Positions 1 through 12,175 are shown, counted from the first letter of the stretch. The stretch is 64,000 nt of DNA from Umbilicaria muhlenbergii (GCA_000611775.1 KK106983.1:4593818-4657817); one strand, 5' to 3'. Program-made: numbers and translations. Notes: a model not told the origin generated them from the sequence alone.

Positions 1-305
1 CATGGTTTATTGCTGTTTTGAGTCAACATTTGCACAAATGTTGATTTTGAGCTTTGGTGTTTTTGAGCATTTTCAGCATTTTCAGTCATACTCACTGAAA
101 AGTTACCTGATTGAGCTGAATTTTTCATCATAGATTCAGGCCCTTGTTTTGCATTAATACTGAGAATTTCAGCCTTATCTGATGTGATTTGACTGTTTTT
201 CATTTCCATGTGCTGTTTTTAATTGTTTTGCGCAATTGCTGCATTTGTAACTTTTTGCATTTTTCTCATGTTTTCTGCAGCTGTTTTTACACTTGCATTC
301 ACACT
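1..305 (-). mobile_element. Tad1-like LINE, ORF1 fragment (interrupted by hAT-A)
   Basis: Read on the minus strand, roughly positions 230 to 1 match 9320-9550 closely (shared peptide stretches such as KNSQITSD, QKHQSSKS and QMLTQN). That second copy leads into a recognisable ORF1 of a Tad1-type LINE. The sequence resumes at 7904 after hAT-A, and the 8 bases at 298-305 (TTCACACT) are the left target duplication of that insertion. No open frame survives here; the 63-codon plus-strand frame at 223-414 runs antisense to the LINE and spans the hAT edge, so I do not call it. Confidence 0.6.
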
Positions 306-904
306 TAGACTGTCATTTGAGTCAGGTCAGGTCAGGTTGATGATTAAGAATTTAACTCACAAGTTCAGCTCCTTCACAGATCTGATATTCAGTGATCAAT
401 CAGGTCAACTCTGAGGTACTCATGTGAACACTGAACTAATCATATACAGTTAAAATTGCTTAGTCATCATAACAGTAGTAAGTTTAATATAAGTAATAAC
501 ATCACTTTTCTTCTCATGTTATCACAGCTTTGCATTGTGTTGTTATTAAAGACAGGTATTGTGATAATTGAATACTTTTACATATTTTTAATTGAATTAT
601 TAATCCGCAAAGACTGATATTATACATTGTGAGCACTGTGCAAACATGAAGAAAAACATGATATGCTAGAAAAATAATGCTCAAAGGTAATGCTCAAAGG
701 TAATGTTTATTTAGAATTTGTGACAACTGTATACTTTTTTTAACTTTGCAGATTGTATTTATAGTTGATCTCATAACATAACCTGATGTTGATCTGCAGA
801 CAGCAATACTGATTGACTGATGCTGATAATGATGTGTTGTTCATATGTTGAATTCATAAGTTGCTTGTCTTAATTGACTGCAGTTGATCTTCTCTGAGCT
901 TCAC

Positions 905-3090
905 TCCTTCATGCTGAAGTGAGGGAGGTCATCAGGTCATTAGATGATAAAAATATATTAAAATCATCTTACTCTCTGCTCTTTAATACATCTTCAATCA
1001 TAATAAAAACATCTGAGTCATCACTCTGCTCTGTTTTCACCCTCATCTGATGCATATCAGCAAGTTCATCTACTCTCATATCATCTGAATCATTCATGTT
1101 AAACTCATCATGATTATCACTGTTCATTGTCACTGCTTTGCACTTAACAAAGGTAAGCTTCCTTCATTGAGATGTCTTTATAAACTCATAAGCCTCCTCA
1201 TCATCTGTTATAATTAACTCATTCAGAACAGAGGCTTCTTATGCTCAGGTTTCAGAGATGCTGACTTTCTCATCATTGTCATCATCATCAATGAGGTCAT
1301 TCAACAAGGTGTTTCACTCATAATACTTAATTAAACAGAGCATATGTATAATCTCAGCACTCAGATGTTCACACTGTCAATTGCAGATGTTTTTAATCAT
1401 ATTAAAGATGTGTTTCATGCTTACTTCAAAGACACATACAGTAAGAACATCTCTTGTCATTTGAGAGAAACCTTTGAAGTCACTGTAGTTAACACTTCAC
1501 ACTTAATGATGTAATTAACTTAAGCCTCATATCAACATTACCTTTGAGCATTACCTTTAGTGAATCATTGACATAATTGACTGATGTGAAAAGATACTTA
1601 AAGATATCATCTTAAATATCTATTCATCATTGATCCTTCAGCTTCATTTATTTAATTAATGCATTAAGATTTATATTCTGTGACTGACTTGCAGCAGTAG
1701 TTGAGTTCATAGTTAAACTCTCATATTTCAAGTAATGTAAATTATAATAATCTTGAAACTGTTGATTTTACTTAATTTCTTAAGATTTTGTTACTTCCTT
1801 CCTCTATAATACATTAGTCATGATCAAGCAGATATATGCATTGAAGTTATCTTATACTTGATCATCTTACATGAAAGGTTTAAAACAGTTGCAAGATTAT
1901 AAATTCATTGTTGACTTATCTGTAAATTCTCATAATAATCCCTCAACTTATCCTGATAGGCTTTCAGGGCAGTGATTAATTCATGCTTTCAGAAAGTGAT
2001 TTTTAACTGCACTCAGCAGCAGTGATCTGCAATGTGATTAATGAGTTGATTATACACATATCAGGTCTTATGTATTGTAACTTCAGTAATTTTTGAAAGT
2101 GCTGCAGTTCAGTTTTTAAATGACTTTAATAATGTTAAAAGATAACAGACCTGTTCTTATTCTGAATTAATAATTATAAAAACTCAGAGCTTTCTATCTT
2201 GTTCATTAAAGACAAAGTTGTGCAAGGCCTCTCATAGAACATAGGTTTAAAAAAGCATGTCATATGTGAAATTTCATTACATCTTAACATCTTGAATTAT
2301 TTAAAGAGGTTTTTGATTTAAGCTGTTTACATAAACTTGCTGTTAAATATCTGCAAATCATTTGAATCTCTGTGAGGAAGAGTTGATTGCAATTGAGAGA
2401 TACTAAATCTGTCACATGTTGTTAACATTCAGGCATTATCAATGAGCATTATCATTTCACTTGCTTTTTGCATGATGTTAATTAAAGATACTTTCTCTTA
2501 AATCTTTATTAACTTGTCTGCATTTTATATCTTCACATGATGATTATTTTTAACGTTCACATCAAGTGACCTCAGTAGAGCCTTGACAGCAAGAGTTAAA
2601 ACATGTGTCATGCATGATATTATTACTTCAGCATTGTCTCATTGAATATCATGATCATCACTCAAGACTGACTTCAGATGTGTGCACATAATGATGTTGT
2701 TAAAAATGTTATTTATAATGATAATGAAGAGCTTGTCCTTGATTTTAAAAATCTTTAAAACATTAAGAATGTGACCTGTCAGAGTGACTTCAATATGTGA
2801 CTCATTTACATGCTCAAATCTCAATAAGGCCTCATTGTAGTTTCAGTTATTATCAATGTAATAGGCAGTAACCATCAAGAAGGATAAGTGATTATGAGAT
2901 CAACAATTTAAAGTTAATGACACTTTACTGTTTATCTGAGCAAGACTTTCTTATACAGTGAGCATCACTTTTTGATATCAATCTGTGACAAGATTTTAAA
3001 TTTTATTGTGACAAGATATCTGAATGTCATCTCAGAGCATCATAAGAGTGATATGAAGCTGCTTGTTCTCAATGAATTAAAAGAAGGTGT
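905..3090 (-). pseudogene. hAT transposase relic, copy A
   Basis: The minus strand carries the degraded hAT core: a segment ending HVNESHIEVTLTGH followed by LNVLKIFKIKDKLF and the degenerate counterpart of the TTDNASNN motif (2639-2824). After it comes SCMTHVLALAVKALL (about 2570-2630), the hAT segment with a Cys-x-x-His-Val pattern. Most tryptophan positions of the family now read TGA, as expected from TGG under C-to-T deamination. An acidic extension with many Asp and Glu codons follows (about 905-1330). The frame is broken many times, and the N-terminal limit is unclear. Copies B and C carry the same region, which is the best support for the call. Confidence 0.75.
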
Positions 3091-4463
3091 TCATAAATAT
3101 AAGTGCATTAATGATTTGCTGTTTGAAGATTTTCTTCATGTATATTAAAATGTTAAGGTTGCGTACTGTTCATTTTTAAGAAATATCATAAAAGCATTAA
3201 CTTTCAGCATTAGTACTGATAAGAAAGGTAATACATAAAAAGAAATAAACTTACTGTTGACTGCAACAGTTCATTCAGTGTAGATTGTAAATGCTTTTAC
3301 TTAAATGATATCTTGCAGCAGTCTGAATGCAAATACTTCTTTATAATGCTGAAATCAGTGTTCTTCATATTCAGGTGACTGATGACAGCTTGATAAAACT
3401 TACATTATAAGTTTAACTTTTCACTCTGCATGACTGTGACCTGCTCAAACAGGTTTCAGTAGTTGAAGGACTGAGTAATAAATCTTTATTTAAAATTGCT
3501 TTTCAGTTTGTCATGAGTGTGAAGATCATGTAAGGTTGACTTTCATCACTCATGAAAGAGTTTCACATATCACTTGTCACTTTTTCAGAAAATGTGTGTC
3601 TTGAGAGTGTTGCATTAAAGTGCAATAAATGATGATAAATTTTAAAGAGCATAAAGTAAAATTTAAGCATCCTCAGATTCCTGAGAGGTTTATGATTATA
3701 AAAGAGAAGTGAGAATTTCTTCTGCTTCTGAGAGAGAAAAGTCACTATCATATTGAGACATATTAATAGAAGTGTATGCAGAAATTGCAGTGATGAGTGA
3801 TTTGAGAAAGAAGATATTGTTGTGTAGAAAATAATTACACTTATATGCATATCAAAAGAGATGTCAGATAAATATGTTACACAGAAAATCTTCTTTACTC
3901 TTGAAAGGTAATGCTGAAAAGTAATGATTAAAACACATGTATGAAGCATGTGTAACCCTGCAGTGTAATTGAACAGATATTAAATTGTGTGTACTTTGTA
4001 TTAAAACACTTCTTTGCTCATCAAAGATAATCATCATGTTACATGTAATCCTGCAGTATTAATATTTGATCACATTTATGATGCATGAAAAAGCCTGTTT
4101 GTGCAACAAAGATGATGATCATCTTATAAATAATCTTGCAGTGACTTATAATGATCTGTTAAAGAATATTAAGCTCATTCATCTTCAGTTTATAAAATCA
4201 AGTAATTAAAAAAATGCTAAAAATCATGAAAATGAAAGGAGTTGTGAAACAGCTGTGATTAGATAAAATTTAAGATTTCAACATGCTACTCACTTTAATA
4301 GGAATAATCATATGCTAAGAGAAATACACTCTTTCATTATAAACTCATGACTTTAATTTCTGTGTTAAAGCATGATATTATGCATCAATGAAAGTGAGCA
4401 AACAGTAATGTCAGTAGATAACACCTGAACTTATTATATAAATGTGCAGTCAACAAAAAAAGA

Positions 4464-5560
4464 TTAAGCTTCAACTTCTTCTTCTGATGCAGATGTCTCC
4501 TCATACTTTAATTTCAAGCTCTCATTCTTTTTAATATCATTCATCACAAAGTTCTCCTCATTATATATTAATAAGTTCTTTATGAAAAGCTCATGATCTG
4601 TTATTAAATCATTTTTTAACATCTTGATAATTTTCTTCTTAATCAGTACTTCTTTTTTCACTGATTCTTCAGTTGTGTGAGTATTGTTTTTAGCCTTCAG
4701 ATCATCCTTCAACTCATTAATGTTGCATGTAATATATGCAGGAAAATGAAGATCTTTTTAAAAGTTTGTAAACTTTTTTTTCAGATTTTGTATTCATATT
4801 AAAATCAAGCTCATCAGCATTATCTTCAGGCATTACCTCAGAGTCAGCTTGCTTCAACAACTTATAATCAGCATGATATATCAGTCATTTAAGATGCTGC
4901 ATAATTGAAACATTATGTTTAAAAATTACCTCTTCAATCTCCTCTGACATTTATACTCATTGATCAGTAAGTAATGTCAGTAAGTAATGCTCATATCTGC
5001 TTATCTTCTTCTCTTCATCATCAGTGTCAGTGTCATCATCATCTTTATCATCATCTTTATTGTCATCTTTGTTCTCTTCATCATTAATATTAATGTCTTC
5101 ATCATCATTGTTTTCTTCATTGATGCATGTTAAGTTCTGCTTGATTTTATTATTCTTTCACAGCAAGATTTAAAGAAACTCATCTTCTGCATCTTCATGC
5201 TTAAAGATAATCTCATTTTGAATACTCATGAGATTTTGTTTGAGTTATTCTGTTATAAGTGTAAGTAGCTTGCAAAATGAGCATTATTTATCAATCTTAC
5301 TTAACAACTTCTTCTTAAAACATTTCACAGACTCAACTTCTCAGGCATTTTTTAACAAGGCTTAATGTTTATCATGACTTATTTCATTTCAACCTGATGT
5401 TATCTTTTGTACTTTTTAATAATATTTCAACTTAGCCTGCTCATCTGCATTTTTAGCATGTGCAATTATAGCTTGATTGTCAGTTTCATTATAATGCTTT
5501 TGCTGCTTTTTGACTGTGCTTTCATGCTGACTATATTTGTTGAGGTGCTTTTGCAGAGTA
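4464..5560 (-). pseudogene. Accessory acidic ORF of hAT-A, relic
   Basis: On the same strand as the transposase and upstream of it lies a second coding-like region. In translation order it has a Lys/Gln-rich stretch likely to form a coiled coil (about 5560-5150), a run of Asp/Glu codons (about 5140-4990), then a Lys-rich 82-codon open segment with the run KKKIIKMLKND and the ending SASEEEVEA (4464-4712). The same order recurs in copies B (15480-16561) and C (27633-28720), with the last segment still open in all three. I do not recognise a family. It may be a second protein of the element or an N-terminal exon region of the transposase. Confidence 0.5.
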
Positions 5561-6499
5561 ATTAATGTAATATTTATTTTACATTAACCTGCAGCACCTG
5601 CTCACTGAGGCGTGATAAGTAAATTAATCATGATGAAGTGAAGAGAGGACTTGATTGCATCATTATTACATAAATTAATGATTTGTCTTTTATAATGTGA
5701 GCATTATCTTTGGTCATTATCTTGCTTCTGACATAAAAGAGTGAGGAGATGAGTGATTAAATGTATTAATAAAGAAGTGATGTGAGCTAAACAGTAAATG
5801 TTAATAATTGTTATTATCATTGACATGTGAGCAGTACCTGAAGAAATGAGACATGCTGTTAAATGATGAAAAAGGATGAATGTTGAAGAAAATTAATATG
5901 CACAGCTGATAAATTGTTCTTTAACTTATGAATTTTGATACTGAGACTTATGTGATTAAAAGCGCTGCTAGACAGGATCTGATGTTGATATTAACTTACA
6001 ACATTATTTAAATGATGAGGTGAAGTACAAACCAAATGATGATAACATGAGCAGAGGTGAATTGCACAAGGAATGTTTATATTTATGTATTTTAATTGTG
6101 TTTTTAAAAACCTGTGTTGATATCACAGCATCCCGCCTCTGCAGTGAATGCATCAGAAGTTAAATGTTAATGTCACAACATTTCACCTTTACAATAAATG
6201 CACTGAAAGTGTTATGTTGATCTGACAACTTGACTACAAATGTGAAATCTGCAGCTGATCATGTTCTTCTTTTCATGCACTTTAGCATCCCTCTTTTACA
6301 TTTCATTATTGAAGTTTCAGTTAAATAATGCTTTTAAATAACACCTGTGATATTTATTCATGTTAACAGAGGTTTGCTTCTCTTCAGATCTTCAAGCTCT
6401 GCATACTTTTCTCATTATTTTTAACATACATTTTTCATGTTATCCTTCACTTAAATACCTGTCAGTTAAATAATGCTCATAAATAATGTCTGCATTCAT

Positions 6500-6760
6500 T
6501 TTTGATGATTGATATTTTATTATCTTCAGATCTTATGCATCTTTTCAATATACTTCTTCATCTTTGACATATCTTCTCAACTTTAATGCATTTCATCATC
6601 TTTAATAAACTCATCACCTTCAACACATTCTGTTATCTTCAGAACTCATTATTTTTAACATATTTCATTATTTTTAATACACTCAGTCATCTTCAACTCA
6701 CTCTGTCATAATCATCATTTTTCATCACATTTAACATATCTCTTTGATGCACTTCTTGTC
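6500..6760. repeat. Degenerate 18-20 bp tandem repeat inside hAT-A
   Basis: A run of about ten imperfect units built on an ATCATCTTTAATA-like core, with a period of about 18-20 bp. The same array lies at 14280-14540 in copy B (as GAGTNTATTAAAGATGAT-type units) and at about 29640-29825 in copy C, where a Gypsy element inserted. It lies in the non-coding end of the element distal to the transposase. Confidence 0.6.
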
Positions 6761-7903
6761 TCTCTTAATTAGTCATACGCCTTCATCACTTTTCACAAGT
6801 ATAGTTAAACAAGTCAACACTCATAGTAATGTCAAAAGCTAATGCTTACTAAGTAACTGAAGTATGATGTATATTAAAAGCAGAGTTAAACATCTGTCAG
6901 CTGTTTCTTCTTCTTTTAAAGATGAGCTTCATTAAGTCAGAAAGTCAGTGAAGATTTATAAATCATCAAAGAATAAAGCTGCAGAGAAGCATCAGAAAGA
7001 CTTAACATAATGATGATTAATTATATAATCTACACCTCAAGAAAAAGGACCTGCTCACTCAGAGTGATTAAAGATTTTGTGAAAAATTAAGTCAGGAAGT
7101 AAGTTTCTCATATTAATTAATAATGTCAGAAGTTAATGCCCTTTTGCAGTGAGAGCTTTTCATGAAATTAAACATTATCAGCTTATGAAAGAGCTGCTTA
7201 TTTTAAAAGCTGCATTTCAACATTTAATACATGAAATCATGATTGATCTGCCAGGTATGCAGAACATTAATGTTAAAAAAATATATTAACAGAAGACTGC
7301 TCTGCTGATGTTGCAAAAGTCAACAGAGGTGTTGTTGATTTCATTTTTTAAGAGTAAGTTGTCTGAAATACAAAGTAATGTTAAAGTTAATACTCTCACG
7401 CAGATATCAATTTGCTCATCATTCATGAAAAGTGAGTCATTATTCAGAGTAAGAATATAATCTTAACAAAACATCTCTTGCTTCTTGATTCAGGTGAAAA
7501 TCTTGCGCTGTATATCATTGAAATACAGGATTCAAGGGTCATACCTGCTTCAAGGCAGCATGATAATTGAAGAAGTAATGTTAAATGATAATGCTTAAAT
7601 TGTTTCTGTAGGATAAGATACTAATGTAATAATAAGAACATGAAACTTAAACTGAGATCACTCTGACCTGCATAAGTGATAACTTTAATGCGCAAAAGTA
7701 AAGTTTTAACCCTTGTGTGAATAAAATGCATCATGTATAAAGGCTTGATGAGTCCTGCAGGAATCTCAGTGTTTTACTTTATTATTCACTTTGACCTGAC
7801 ATGTCAAGGTAAGTTCAAAATCACTGAGACACTGTCACTTGACTTGACTTGACTCAGCTTAACTCAGTGTCACTCTGACTTGCAGTGACAGCTTATTCAC
7901 ACT

Positions 7904-8490
7904 GTCTGTTTTGCGCAGTAATAAATTCATTTTAGAATTTATGATCTGAATTTGACTTTGCAAGTGGTGATTTTGCACATTTGTGTTCAAATTTGCCAAT
8001 TGTGGACTTTTCACATTTTGTGAGTTTTGTGACTTTGTGAGGTGAAAAATTGCCTGATTTAGGTTAAATTTTTGCGATGAGTGTGATGCATTGACTAGAT
8101 CTAGCAGCGCTGAATTTGCTGTTAAATACAGTGATTTCATTGTTTTGTGTCTCAAATTCAGTGTTTGTCCACTGTTACTTTGTTCACTGTTTTGCAGATT
8201 TTTGCAGTTTTCCCCTGAACTTTAAATCTGCATCTTTGCCGGTTGATTTTCCTGTGAGGAAGTGGTGTTTTTGCATTTTTTATCTTGCAATGTGACTTTT
8301 TTGATTTGTCTGTGTGTTTGTGAGAAGGTGAACGGGCTGTTTTGATTATTATTCATAACAAAGTAGTTTTCCTTTGTTATGAATGCTGTCAGTGTAAGTG
8401 TAATGCACTGACTACTGTTTTCAGACTGTGTTTGATGTTATATTCATTATAATGTTTTTTGGTGTTTTCCTGACATTTCAGTCCTGGTGA
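7904..8490 (-). mobile_element. Tad1-like LINE 5' part and ORF1 start (continues 1-305)
   Basis: Continuation of the LINE split by hAT-A. A 98-codon minus-strand frame (8155-7859) begins in LINE sequence and runs a short way into the hAT end. Its Asn/Gln-rich, partly heptad-like sequence resembles a coiled-coil ORF1 N-terminus. The stretch 8156-8490 would be the LINE 5' untranslated region. It has kept a few CpG and GG dinucleotides and contains one perfect hairpin (8351-8384). The boundary at about 8490 is a guess, set where similarity to the palindrome arm takes over. Confidence 0.45.
8351..8384. repeat. Perfect 13-bp inverted repeat (hairpin)
   Basis: ATTCATAACAAAG (8351-8363) is mirrored exactly by CTTTGTTATGAAT (8372-8384) around an 8-base loop. 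It sits in the presumed LINE 5' region. Function unknown. Confidence 0.9.
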
Positions 8491-8622
8491 TATCCTGAAT
8501 TTACCTCAAGTTTAATATCCCTTCCTTTATAAACTCAAGCACAATCAAGAGTCTAAAAGCCTCATTTTCTATCCCTGATACTCAGAATAAGTAGCCTTTA
8601 TGATTCTTAGAAATTTAAGCCT

Positions 8623-9298
8623 TATAAAAGCCCCTAAAATCACCTGTAGCCTGACTTAATCTGAGCTTATTCAAATAGAAAATGATATAAACTCACTGAT
8701 CTTTACTCTTTATATATGAAATACTTAATGAGAGTTCTTTATATTTTTTATACTCAGAATAGCACTTTCTCCTGCAGGCTTTTTTGTTAATCTGAGCTTT
8801 TTACAGTCCTTTATGTCAAACTTAAAAAGAATGACCTTTAGTATTGTAAAGCATGAAGGAAAATGCGGAAAAAGTGAAGTTTCATGATATTTTGCAAGAT
8901 GATTGATTTAAGGTTTAATGCTTACACCTCATCAAAATTCTCAAGAACCGTGATTTGACGCGTGTTGAATAATAACAAAGGCAGAAAGCAGTGAATAACA
9001 ATGTGTTTTTAATGTTTTATGATTTGTAAAAGCAGTGTAAGATAGATTTAAATCTAATTCTTACATGACAAATCAAGAAAAAAGGTGTTATGATTGTTGC
9101 ATTGTTGTTTTTGTGATTTTTGATCATTTTTGATGTGAGGATTGCAATAACTTTGTGATATGCTTGAATTCACCGTGCTTTCACAATCACTGCTGGCTTT
9201 GAGAATTGGAAAAAAGGGTTTAAGTCTCTGAACTGAGTAGTTTATGAGGCCTATGACAATGATATATCATATGTGTGGCTTGGTTGCTTTTTGGTTTC
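8623..9298 (+). repeat. Left arm of a large imperfect palindrome
   Basis: This stretch is repeated in inverted orientation at 10591-11265, giving arms of about 675 bp separated by 1.3 kb. Differences between the arms are mostly transitions. The inner 325 bp (8977-9301) occur a third time in direct orientation at 10106-10430. The stretch 8490-8622 just outside has no partner because the right arm stops at the fold-back element. The arm shows no reading frame and no family I can name. Confidence 0.85.
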
Positions 9299-9301
9299 CG
9301 C
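8977..9301 (+). repeat. 325-bp module, copy 1
   Basis: Begins AAAGGCAGAAAGCAGTG and ends GGTTTCCGC. Direct copy at 10106-10430 and inverted copy at about 10591-10915. Copy 1 keeps GG and CG dinucleotides (for example TTGGTTGC) where copy 2 has AA or GA (TTAATTGC), so it is the less mutated copy. Confidence 0.85.
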
Positions 9302-10105
9302 GCGCGCAACCATCACACGCAAAACAACCAAAAACAGCACACGGAAATGAAAAACAGTCAAATCACATCAGATAATGCTGAAATCTTCAGTATTAGTGCA
9401 AAAAAAGGGCCTGAATCTATGGCAAAAAATTCAACTCAATCAGGTAGCTTTTTAGTGAGTATGTCAAGAAATGCTGAAAACGCTCAAAAACACCAAAGCT
9501 CAAAATCAACATTTGCGCAAATGTTGACTCAAAACATCAATAAACTATGAACGGAGGTGGTTAAAAAGGCGTAAAAGTATGCATTAATCAAAGAGACTAA
9601 ACAGATTACACAAAGAGAACACAGAGTACTGTTAACATCAAAAACATCAATTGCAACAGCAAGCTTCAACTCAATGCAAGTCTGAGACAAAGTCAACAAT
9701 GCATTGAAAAATGCAAAAATTGCAAAGGTGTTGATCACAACAGTTACTATTTCTAGATCACAAAATAGCATAATCCTCACTGTGATAGAAGAGAGCAGTG
9801 CAGAAGAGTTATTACAACATAAAAATATCTGAGAGCCAGAATTAAACCTGAATCTAGTTCATGTGTGAAAAGATTAGAAATAATATAAGATAATTTTACA
9901 TGAAGTATCTACAGAGATTTTCAACAATGCAGAGGGAATGCAATTGCTAAAAGATGAGGTGAAGATCTTTAATAAAGGTTTAAAATTGATGTGTAAATCA
10001 AGCTGAATGTTTACAGCAGAGAGTAGAAAATTTAAAAAGCATTCATCTGCAGTCATTGCCTTTGCAAGCAGTCAAGAGGCTGAAAAAGCCTTGAGAACTA
10101 AGTTA
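9302..10105 (+). mobile_element. Tad1-like LINE ORF1 (gag-like) fragment
   Basis: Plus-strand fragment of a LINE ORF1. A 91-codon open frame (9275-9550) covers the part homologous to 1-230. The following 550 bp translate, with a few breaks, to segments typical of Tad1-clade ORF1: a YALIKE-KQITQRE stretch, then IFNNAEGMQLLKDEVKIFN and SSAVIAFASSQEAEKAL near 9905-10095. The product would bind element RNA in an RNP. The fragment is truncated at both ends and lies exactly between two direct copies of a 325-bp module (8977-9301, 10106-10430). That placement suggests capture or insertion rather than an intact LINE. Confidence 0.7.
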
Positions 10106-10430
10106 AAAGGCAGAAAGCAGTGAATAATAATGTGTTTTTGATGTTTTGTGATTTGTAAAAGCAGTGTAAGATAGATTTAAATTTAATTCTTACATGACAA
10201 ATCAAGAAAAAAGGTGTTGTGATTGTTGTGTTGTTGTTTTTGTGATTTTTGATCATTTTTGATGTGAAGATTGTGATGACTTTGTGATATACTTAAATTC
10301 ATCATGCTTTTACAATCACTGCTGACTTTGAGAATTGAAAAAAAGGGTTTAAGTCTTTGAACTGAGTAGTTTATGAGGTCTATGATGATGATATATCATA
10401 TGTGTGGCTTAATTGCTTTTTGATTTCCGC
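10106..10430 (+). repeat. 325-bp module, copy 2
   Basis: Direct repeat of 8977-9301, more strongly transition-mutated. It directly follows the LINE ORF1 fragment. The next 160 bp (10431-10590) are unique and show nothing recognisable. Confidence 0.85.
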
Positions 10431-10590
10431 TCACTGTCTTGATGGTATTAATGTGTGATTAATTAATGATGTTCATCACCCTGAACTTTAAACTCACACA
10501 ACATAATGCATCATGATTCATTTTTGATGATTTTTACATCATATTGACGGGCGCATTAAGCTCTACAATTCATGCTATTTTGTGAGATCA

Positions 10591-11265
10591 AAACTAAAAA
10601 GCAATCAAGTCACACATATAATATATCATTGTCATAGGCCTCATAAACTACTCAGTTCAGAGACTTAAATCCTTTTTTTCAATTCTCAAAGCCAGCAGTG
10701 GTTGTGAAAGCATGATGAATTCAAGCATATCACAAAGTTGTTGCAATCCTCACATCAAAAATAATTGAAAATCATAAAAACAACAACACAACAACTGCAA
10801 CACCTTTTTTCTTGATTTGTCATGTAAGAATTAGATTTAAATCTATTTTACACTGCTTTTACAAATCACAAAACATTAAAAACACATTGTTATTCACTGC
10901 TTTCTGCATTTGTTATTATTAAACAAACATCAAATCATGATTCTTGAGAATTTTGATGAGGTGTAAGCACTAAACCTTAAATCAATCATCTTGCAAAATA
11001 TCATGAAACTTCACTTTTTCCGCATTTTCCTTCATGCTTTACAATACTAAAGGTCATTCTTTTTAAGTTTAACATAAAGAACTGTAAAAAGCTCAGATTA
11101 ACAAAAAAGTCTGCAGAGGAAAGCATTATTCTGAGTACAAGAGATATAAAAAACTCTCATCAAGCATTTCATATATAAAGAGTAAAGATCAGTGAGTCTA
11201 TATCATTTTCTATTTAAATAAGCTCAGATTAAGTCAGGCTACAGGTGATTTTAAGGGCTTTTATA
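10591..11265 (-). repeat. Right arm of the large palindrome
   Basis: Reverse complement of 8623-9298, including an inverted copy of the 325-bp module. It ends abruptly at 11265, where the fold-back element begins. Confidence 0.85.
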
Positions 11266-12175
11266 TCAACAATTTAGCAAGTTAACTCTCTGAGTTAATT
11301 TTTAGCACTTTGAGCGCTCTGAGCTTCTGATCTCATGTCTCAGCTAACAGCCGCTCTTAGCACCCGCTGAGCGCTTTGAGCTCAACCTTAAATCTTGAGC
11401 AGAACATCAAAATTTTGTGATAAAAAAACAATTATTAAAACAATTGTTTAAACAAGTACACACACAGTGTTATAATAACAGTAAAACTTATAATAAGTAA
11501 ACTTTTGCTAAAATTCACTTTTCTGCAATAAAAAATCATGATTTGTTGAGTCTGAAAGCACTGTATAAGTGTTGAGTTCTGAATATTTAAAGAACTTCAA
11601 GATTTTCATCACTTAAAAATTTACACACTTTAATAACTTTTGCAACTCAACAGATATGAAGAAACTTTCAATGCATAAGTTATAAAAAACAGTATTCTCT
11701 ATTAATGTTAAACTAAAAGTTTCTTCATAACTGCTGCTGTTGTTAAGTTATATTTAATTCAAGTCTTCAATAGCGAAAAATCTTTCAAAAAAAGTCACAT
11801 ACTTTGAATAACTATTGCGCTTTTATACTTATAATATAACTTTCAGGTTATAAGTTGTAGAGAATAAGCTGTTTAAGAGTTTTCTGATACAAAGTTTCTT
11901 TTTATGTGTTGTTGTTGTTGAGTTATTCAAAAAGTCATTAAAAATCTGTTTATTAATGTTGTAATTTTCATCACTGAAAGTTTGAAATCAATGTAACTTT
12001 TTAACAACAACAGTTATAAAAAAACTTCAAGTTATAAAACTAAAAAGTTTCTTATTATTCATGAAGGTATAATAGTTATTTAAAGTGTAAGATTTGTATG
12101 AGCTCATTTACTGCTCAGAGAGTGCTCTGAGCGCAAAAAGTACTATTAACTAAAACCTTATTTTGGAGCAGGCTG
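11266..12175. mobile_element. Fold-back / MITE-like element, copy 1
   Basis: A non-coding element of about 910 bp seen three times in the window (also 20229-21091 and 33826-34745). Its ends form an imperfect terminal inverted repeat, TCAGCAATTTAGC at one end and GCCAAGTTGCGGA at the other, followed by GAGCGCTC-type subterminal repeats near both ends. It has no open frame. Copies 1 and 3 are very similar and keep CpG-rich stretches near 11340-11400, so they are younger than the surrounding repeats. Copy 1 lacks matching flanking duplications: the left side is palindrome arm and the right side is LINE. A junction by recombination is therefore likely. Superfamily not determined. Confidence 0.7.

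Larger units (their letters stand above)
306..7895 (-). mobile_element. hAT DNA transposon copy A, full length
   Basis: A 7.6-kb element bounded by short terminal inverted repeats: TAGACTGTCA at the left and TGACAGCTTA at the right, from an ancestral TAGGCTGTCA. It is flanked by a perfect 8-bp target duplication, TTCACACT (298-305 and 7896-7903), the length typical of the hAT superfamily. Inside each terminus lie short GAGTCAGGTCA-like subterminal repeats. The transposase relic is on the minus strand (about 905-3090), as is an upstream accessory ORF (about 4464-5560). Two further copies, at 13139-21520 (inverted) and 23475-38955, align along the whole length. All are heavily transition-mutated and dead as protein sources, but the ends and order are complete. 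Confidence 0.93.
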
